Source of the DNA: Sinomonas sp. ASV322
GTDB taxonomy: Bacteria; Actinomycetota; Actinomycetes; Actinomycetales; Micrococcaceae
Length of the DNA stretch: 64,000 nt
Direction: 5' to 3'
Assembly (NCBI RefSeq): GCF_030908245.1
Contig: NZ_JAVFJJ010000007.1
Span: 62,001 to 126,000, forward strand
The translations under genes were made by a program, and so were the position numbers. Positions 59,915-64,000 of this stretch are shown here, piece after piece (within the stretch, counting starts at the first letter, position 1; every line of letters begins with the position of its first letter). The notes under the pieces were generated by a model that saw only the letters and a list, made by a program, of their open reading frames with translations, ran no database searches and was not told where the DNA came from.

Positions 59915-61156
59915 ATGGCAGATGACCGACGCGCGACAGCCCGGACGGCCGTCGAGGCCGCCCTCGGCGAGCCCGTTTCCGCTGCCATGTCACGGGCCGG
60001 CGATCTGTTCCAGCTCCTGCGCGACGGCAATCCGTGGACACGCGCCCAGCTCGCCGTCACGACGGGACTCGCCCGCTCGACCGTGGCCGGGAAGGTGGAC
60101 CTGCTCCTCAACTCGGGCCTCATCGTCTCGGTCGGCGAGGCGGCGTCGAGCGGCGGCCGCCCGCCGTCGCGCTTTGCCTTCCACGCTCAGGCGCGCACGG
60201 TCCTCGCGGCCGACGTCGGCGCGAGCCACGTGCACGTCGCCCTGACCGACCTCAACGGCGACGTCCTCGCCGAGGAGCGCGAGGGGCTTCCGGTCACGGC
60301 CGGGCCCGAGGCCGTGCTCGGTCACGTTGTCGCCGCCGGAAAGCGGCTCCTCGCCGCGGCGCATCGGCCCGACCGCCTCCTCGCGGGCGTCGGGATCGGG
60401 CTCCCGGGGCCGGTCGAACACGCGACGGGCCGGCCCGTGAAACCGCCGATCATGCCTGGATGGGACGGGTTCGACGTCGTCGGACTGGTCCAGCGCTCGC
60501 TGCAGGTGCCGGTCCTCGTCGACAACGACGTCAACATCATGGCCCTCGGCGAACGCGCGGGCTTCTGGCCCGGCGTCGACGACCTGCTCTTCATCAAGGT
60601 CGCGACCGGCATCGGGTCCGGGATCATCAGCAGCGGCGAGCTCCAACGCGGCGCCGACGGCACGGCTGGGGACCTCGGCCACGTCCGAGTCGCGCGGGGC
60701 GAGGGGATCGTGTGCCGGTGCGGGAACATCGGGTGCCTCGAGGCGCTCGCGTCGGGCGCCGCCGTCGCCCGCTCCCTCGCGGCGAGCGGCGTCGCCGCCG
60801 GGAGCGGGCGCGACGTCATCGAGCTCGCCTCGCACGGCAACATCGCCGCGATCCAGGCCCTCCGGCAGGCCGGGCGGGACATCGGCGAGGTGCTCGCGAC
60901 GTGTGTCAACCTGCTCAACCCGAGCGTCATCGTGATCGGCGGGTCCATGGCCGCGGCGGGCGAACACATCATGGCCGGCGTGCGCGAGGTCGTGTACCAC
61001 CGGTCGCCGCCGCTCGCGACGACGAACCTTCGGATCGTCCTCTCCCGCGCGGGGGGCCGGGCCGCCGTCATGGGCGCGAGCCAGCTCGTCTCGCAGCACG
61101 TTCTCTCGCCCGCCGGGATTGAGGCCGCGCTCGCGGCACTCGTCGCGGCGGGGTAA
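59915..61156 (+). CDS. ROK-family transcriptional regulator of the sugar operon
   Basis: A 413-residue ROK protein: N-terminal winged helix (WTRAQLAVTTGLARSTVAGK, about 40-65), sugar-kinase-like domain with LAADVGASHVHVALTDLNG, GIGLPGPVEHATG, VDNDVNIMALGE and zinc motif CRCGNIGCLEAL. It lies divergent from the first Gfo/Idh gene and probably represses the operon until sugar is present. Start at the ATG at 59915 (MADDRRAT). Confidence 0.88.
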   Translation: MADDRRATARTAVEAALGEPVSAAMSRAGDLFQLLRDGNPWTRAQLAVTTGLARSTVAGKVDLLLNSGLIVSVGEAASSGGRPPSRFAFHAQARTVLAADVGASHVHVALTDLNGDVLAEEREGLPVTAGPEAVLGHVVAAGKRLLAAAHRPDRLLAGVGIGLPGPVEHATGRPVKPPIMPGWDGFDVVGLVQRSLQVPVLVDNDVNIMALGERAGFWPGVDDLLFIKVATGIGSGIISSGELQRGADGTAGDLGHVRVARGEGIVCRCGNIGCLEALASGAAVARSLAASGVAAGSGRDVIELASHGNIAAIQALRQAGRDIGEVLATCVNLLNPSVIVIGGSMAAAGEHIMAGVREVVYHRSPPLATTNLRIVLSRAGGRAAVMGASQLVSQHVLSPAGIEAALAALVAAG

Positions 61157-61163
61157 GCGGGGC

Positions 61164-61805
61164 TCAGTCGGCGCGGATCCGGACCACCCTGTCCGCGCGG
61201 TGCGACATCGCCTCGATGAGCGCCGCGTTGGCCTCGTCCGTCCCGAGCGCCCACGCCGTCGCGGCCTCGCGAGACTTGCCGAACGCGACGTGGCGGGCGA
61301 TGAGCCGCGAATGCCGCAGGGGCCTGTCGATCTCGAGGAACCAGCATTCCGTGAGGCACGCCCTGGCCCGCGGCCACGCCCCGGACTCGGCGAGGAGATA
61401 GTTCCCCTCGGTCACGACGAGCGGAACGTCCGGCCTCACAGGGATGCTCCCCGCGATGGGCTCCTCGAGCGACCGGTCGAAATGCGGCGCGTACACGACC
61501 TCGCCTGGTGCCTGGCTGCGCAGGCGCTCGAGCAGGCTCGCGTAGCCGGCGTCGTCGAACGTCTCGATCGCACCCTTGACGTGCCGCAGCCCGCGCTCGA
61601 GCAGGACGCTGTTCGCAAGGTGGAAGCCATCCATGGGCACGAGCACCGCGCGGCCCGGCCCGAGTTCGCGCACGATGCGCTCGCCGAGCGTGGACTTGCC
61701 GGCGCCAGGGGCGCCCGTGATGCCGAGGATCGCCCGCTCGCCTCGCGATGCGAGTGCCTCGGCGAGGGCGACGAGTCCGGCTTCCCTCATGGTGCTGTGC
61801 CGCAT
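61164..61805 (-). CDS. P-loop nucleoside/nucleotide kinase family protein
   Basis: A 213-residue kinase of the uridine kinase/phosphoribulokinase group: Walker A GITGAPGAGKSTLGER, PMDGFHLANSVL (base/substrate loop), FDRSLEEPI and VVTEGNYLLAESGAW. Such proteins phosphorylate nucleosides, pantothenate or sugars; the exact substrate is unclear. ATG at 61805 follows GGAAGG; an ATG at 61790 is the alternative. A nested inverted repeat lies across its upstream region. Ends 8 bases after the ROK gene's stop, convergent. Confidence 0.85.
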   Translation of the reverse strand: MRHSTMREAGLVALAEALASRGERAILGITGAPGAGKSTLGERIVRELGPGRAVLVPMDGFHLANSVLLERGLRHVKGAIETFDDAGYASLLERLRSQAPGEVVYAPHFDRSLEEPIAGSIPVRPDVPLVVTEGNYLLAESGAWPRARACLTECWFLEIDRPLRHSRLIARHVAFGKSREAATAWALGTDEANAALIEAMSHRADRVVRIRAD

Positions 61806-61886
61806 CTGGCGCCCTTCCCCGCTATGGTGCTGCTGGCCCGCAGCACCATAGCGGGGAAGAGGCACCCAAGAAGGGAAGCGGCACAG
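61795..61886. repeat. Nested inverted repeat upstream of the kinase gene
   Basis: Inner arms 61814-61833 and 61840-61859 are perfect over 20 bp with a 6-base loop; outer arms CTGTGCCGC (61795-61803) and GCGGCACAG (61878-61886) add a second stem. The outer left arm overlaps the kinase start codon, so folding could influence translation; it may also terminate the methyltransferase message. Confidence 0.8.
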
Positions 61887-61909
61887 ATCGGGGGTGTCCC
61901 GGCCACGTC

Positions 61910-62554
61910 TCAGCCGCCCCGCCGGGCTGTGAGCACCGCGTCGGTCAGGACCACCCGCTGCCCCTCGGGCCCCACCGCCTCGCGGCCCTCCGTCGTCGTC
62001 GCCTCCACGGACCACCCGCCAGCCCGCAGGCCGAGCGAGGCGGCGAGCTCCTCCGCCGTCGGCAGCTCCGCGCCCTCCCCGTGGGTCTCCTCGCCGGCGT
62101 GCCACGGCGGGAATGCCGCGTGGCCGACGACGACCAGGAGCCCGCCCGGCGCAACCGCCGCGGCCGCCGCGCGGAGGATCCGTGCGCGGGGGAGGTCGAC
62201 GGGCGAATGCAGGAACTGGGCGGACACGAGGTCGTACTCGCCCTCGGGCTCCCACTCGGCAAGGTCTCGGCGCAACCAGGCGACGCGGTCGGCGACGCCG
62301 GCTTCGTCGGCGTGCTGCGCGGCGCGGCCGAGGGCGACGGCGGAGATGTCGATGCCCGTGACCGTCCACCCGCGCTGTGCGAGCCAGATGGCGTCGGCTC
62401 CCTCGCCGCACCCGAGCTCGAGCGCCCTGCCGGGAGCGAGCATGCCGACCTCGCGCACGAGCGCCGCGTTCGGGTTCCCGCTCCATACGCGGTCCCGCTC
62501 ACGGTAGAAGCCGTCCCAGAACTCGGAAGGGCGAGGCTTGCTTTCGCTGTCCAT
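61910..62554 (-). CDS. SAM-dependent class I methyltransferase
   Basis: A 214-residue enzyme: ALELGCGEGADAIWLAQRGW is motif I, TVTGIDISAVALGRAAQHAD motif II, and YDLVSAQFLHSPVD the motif IV region, with a TehB/thiopurine-like layout starting WDGFYRERDRVWSGNPNA. It methylates an unknown small molecule. GGAG precedes the ATG. Same direction as the kinase gene, 105 bases upstream. Confidence 0.9.
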   Translation of the reverse strand: MDSESKPRPSEFWDGFYRERDRVWSGNPNAALVREVGMLAPGRALELGCGEGADAIWLAQRGWTVTGIDISAVALGRAAQHADEAGVADRVAWLRRDLAEWEPEGEYDLVSAQFLHSPVDLPRARILRAAAAAVAPGGLLVVVGHAAFPPWHAGEETHGEGAELPTAEELAASLGLRAGGWSVEATTTEGREAVGPEGQRVVLTDAVLTARRGG

Positions 62555-62656
62555 GGACCACTCCTATCGACGGCGCATGCCCCGACGCAAGGGCTGCTTG
62601 GGCCCTTCCCCCGGGGGAGGCGGCTACGTAATCTCAAGGCTAGGAGGTGATCCGCC

Positions 62657-62845
62657 ATGAATGCAGTGCAGGGAGACCGGATCGTCATCCGGGGCCGGAC
62701 TGTCGAGTCCCAGGACCGGCACGGGGAGATCCTCGAAGTCAAGGGAGCGAACGGCGACCCGCCGTACCTCGTTCGCTTCGACGACGGCCATGAATCCGTG
62801 GTCTTCCCAGGTGGCGACTTCGTCGTGGAGAAAGCGGGCAGCTGA
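62657..62845 (+). CDS. DUF1918 family protein
   Basis: A 62-residue protein with the DUF1918 order: GDRIVIRGRTVESQDRHGEI, LEVKGANGDPPYLVRFDDGH and ESVVFPGGDFVV. SH3-like beta fold expected; common in actinobacteria, function unknown. A near-perfect ribosome site AGGAGGTGATC precedes the ATG. The next gene starts 2 bases after the stop, so the two form an operon. Confidence 0.93.
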   Translation: MNAVQGDRIVIRGRTVESQDRHGEILEVKGANGDPPYLVRFDDGHESVVFPGGDFVVEKAGS

Positions 62846-62847
62846 TC

Positions 62848-63939
62848 GTGCGGGCGCTCGCAGACCTTGCGGAACTGCTGCGCGACCCTGGCCCATGGTG
62901 CACCGTCCACGCGGAAGTGAGCGCGGGGACGGTGACCGCCCACGAGGCGGCCGACCTGCTCGGCCAGACAGTGTCCAGCGCCCTCGGACGGGCTGGCGCG
63001 AGCGAGGCCGACGTGCGGGCGGCCGAGACCCTCGACTGGCCCGCCGCCGGCATCGGCGGACCAGCCTCTCGCTTCGTGCTCATCCGGGCCGGCGAGGTGG
63101 TGGTCAACCAGCTCGTGCCGGGAACCCCGAAGACCCTCGTCGCGGAGGCGGGGCCCATTGCGAACCTCGTCCCACTCGCGACGGTGCGCGGGGCCGACGT
63201 CGAATACCTCGTCGTCGAGGCCGAGCGGGCCGACGCCGAGATCGGCCGCCACCGTGCGTCGGCCCTCGGGCCAGCCGACCGCCGCGAACTGCACGGGGAG
63301 ACCGACTCGCTCACGAAGGTCCCGCTCGGCGGCTACTCGCAGGGCAAATACCAGCACCGCACCGAGGAGATCTGGCGCCGCAACGGCGCAGAGGTCGCCG
63401 CCGAGGTGAACCGGCTCGTCGAGGACGGCGGTGTGCAGCTCGTGGTCCTCGCGGGCGACGAGCGCGCGCGGCTCAAGGTGCAGGGAGCGCTGAGCGAGCG
63501 CGCGGCGGGGCTCGTCCAGACCGTCGGCAAGAATGCCTCCGCGGGCGCCGACCGGGCGCGGTTCGAGCAGGAGGTGGACGCCGTCGTCGCCGGTGTTGCG
63601 GCGCGGCGCCAGCGCGAGGCCCTCGAACGGCTCGTCGCGGGCCTCGGGAGCTACACCGCGGGCGGATGGGCCGAGACATTGCGCGCCCTCCAGGAGGCGC
63701 GCGTCGAGACTCTCCTGCTGAGCCCCGAGGTCGCCGAGGGCCGAACACTGCTCGCGCTCGGCGCCGAGCCCTGGGTTGCGCAGGAAGAGTCCGATTCGCT
63801 CGGGGCGCCCGTGCTCGGCCCCGCCGCGGCGGCCCCCGCGCTCCTGCGCGCCGCCGTCCTCACGCGCGCGGACACCGTCCTGTTCCCGCCGGGCGCGCTC
63901 GACAGTGGTGAGGCAGCGGCCGCGCTCCTGCGCTGGTAA
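62848..63939 (+). CDS. Rv2629/Vms1-like (bacterial eRF1-type) protein
   Basis: A 363-residue protein of the bacterial archaeo-eukaryotic release-factor-like group: N-terminal domain, then GGYSQGKYQHRTEEIWRRNG (the position of the catalytic GxQ loop of eRF1/Vms1), QLVVLAGDERARLKVQGAL and a C-terminal L7Ae-like region with VETLLLSPEVA and ADTVLFPPGAL. Relatives are proposed peptidyl-tRNA hydrolases acting on stalled ribosomes; in Mycobacterium the homologue Rv2629 is hypoxia-linked. GTG start directly after DUF1918. Confidence 0.85.
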   Translation: MRALADLAELLRDPGPWCTVHAEVSAGTVTAHEAADLLGQTVSSALGRAGASEADVRAAETLDWPAAGIGGPASRFVLIRAGEVVVNQLVPGTPKTLVAEAGPIANLVPLATVRGADVEYLVVEAERADAEIGRHRASALGPADRRELHGETDSLTKVPLGGYSQGKYQHRTEEIWRRNGAEVAAEVNRLVEDGGVQLVVLAGDERARLKVQGALSERAAGLVQTVGKNASAGADRARFEQEVDAVVAGVAARRQREALERLVAGLGSYTAGGWAETLRALQEARVETLLLSPEVAEGRTLLALGAEPWVAQEESDSLGAPVLGPAAAAPALLRAAVLTRADTVLFPPGALDSGEAAAALLRW

Positions 63940-63949
63940 CGTTCGGACC

Positions 63950-64000
63950 GTGCAGTACACGCGACTCGGACGAACCGGCCTCGAAGTCTCGCGCCTCGCC
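63950..64000 (+). CDS. Aldo/keto reductase (3'-truncated by the window)
   Basis: Only the first 17 codons are present, MQYTRLGRTGLEVSRLA, which is the standard opening of aldo/keto reductases. TAACGT at 63937-63942 lies seven bases before the GTG, so the gene is probably leaderless, with the -10 box overlapping the stop of the upstream gene. Confidence 0.75.
   Translation, partial: MQYTRLGRTGLEVSRLA

Overview
The window is a very GC-rich (roughly 70%) stretch of bacterial chromosome with tightly packed genes, many ATGA/GTGA stop-start overlaps, GTG starts, TAnnnT -10 boxes placed directly before start codons, actinobacterial gene families (Rv2629-type, LytR_C, DUF1918, DUF5937, SSI-like inhibitor) and an actinobacterial SRP RNA. 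It fits the Micrococcaceae (Arthrobacter/Sinomonas-like); that placement is inference from gene content. The left edge cuts an aldose 1-epimerase-like gene and the right edge cuts an aldo/keto reductase.

Layout. 1-6.1 kb: xylR (ROK) divergent from xylA-xylB-xylitol oxidase, a route from xylitol or xylose to xylulose 5-phosphate. 6.2-7.5 kb: purA. 7.7-9.2 kb: ECF sigma factor with membrane partner. 9.2-11.5 kb: GntR regulator divergent from an MFS transporter that is preceded by a coupled leader peptide. 11.6-20.6 kb: assorted single genes (CoA-binding protein, lipoprotein polysaccharide deacetylase, esterase, ArsR plus His-rich CDF metal transporter, aldo/keto reductase, YjbR/TPR pair, DUF5937 regulator, MpaB-like oxygenase, DUF503). 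20.6-21.7 kb: a DUF559-type nuclease-like gene bracketed by two 56-bp palindromes. 21.7-25.1 kb: purSQL. 25.2-28.6 kb: YchJ, a conserved hypothetical, an SSI-like lipoprotein, MarR and two related small proteins. 28.6-39.2 kb: lysC, ABC exporter, isopenicillin-N-synthase-like oxygenase, DUF2599 module 1, recR, dnaX, SRP RNA. 39.3-42.3 kb: secreted protein divergent from a two-component system. 42.5-45.7 kb: tRNA-Ser, DUF2599 module 2, M23 peptidase. 45.8-50.1 kb: glutathione peroxidase, two TetR regulators, DUF4188, HAD phosphatase, LytR_C protein. 50.3-61.2 kb: a nine-gene sugar uptake and oxidation operon under a divergent ROK regulator. 61.2-64 kb: kinase, methyltransferase, DUF1918, Rv2629-type protein, aldo/keto reductase.

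Working together: two ROK-controlled sugar systems (xyl; and the large operon with CUT1 transporter, three Gfo/Idh dehydrogenases and two TIM-barrel isomerases, plausibly a 3-keto-glycoside type pathway), purine synthesis genes at two sites, and replication/repair genes (dnaX-recR) near lysC.

The most unusual content is (a) two lower-GC modules each made of a secreted DUF2599 protein plus a small downstream membrane-type gene, one with a duplicated C-terminal fragment, resembling effector/immunity loci; (b) the palindrome-bracketed DUF559 cassette; (c) about ten long-armed intergenic palindromes and three 19-bp tandem arrays with locus-specific sequences; (d) many apparently leaderless genes; (e) a 22-residue leader peptide coupled to the MFS gene. 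Start codons were re-chosen from Shine-Dalgarno, -10 and family evidence, so several genes are shorter than the longest possible reading frame.
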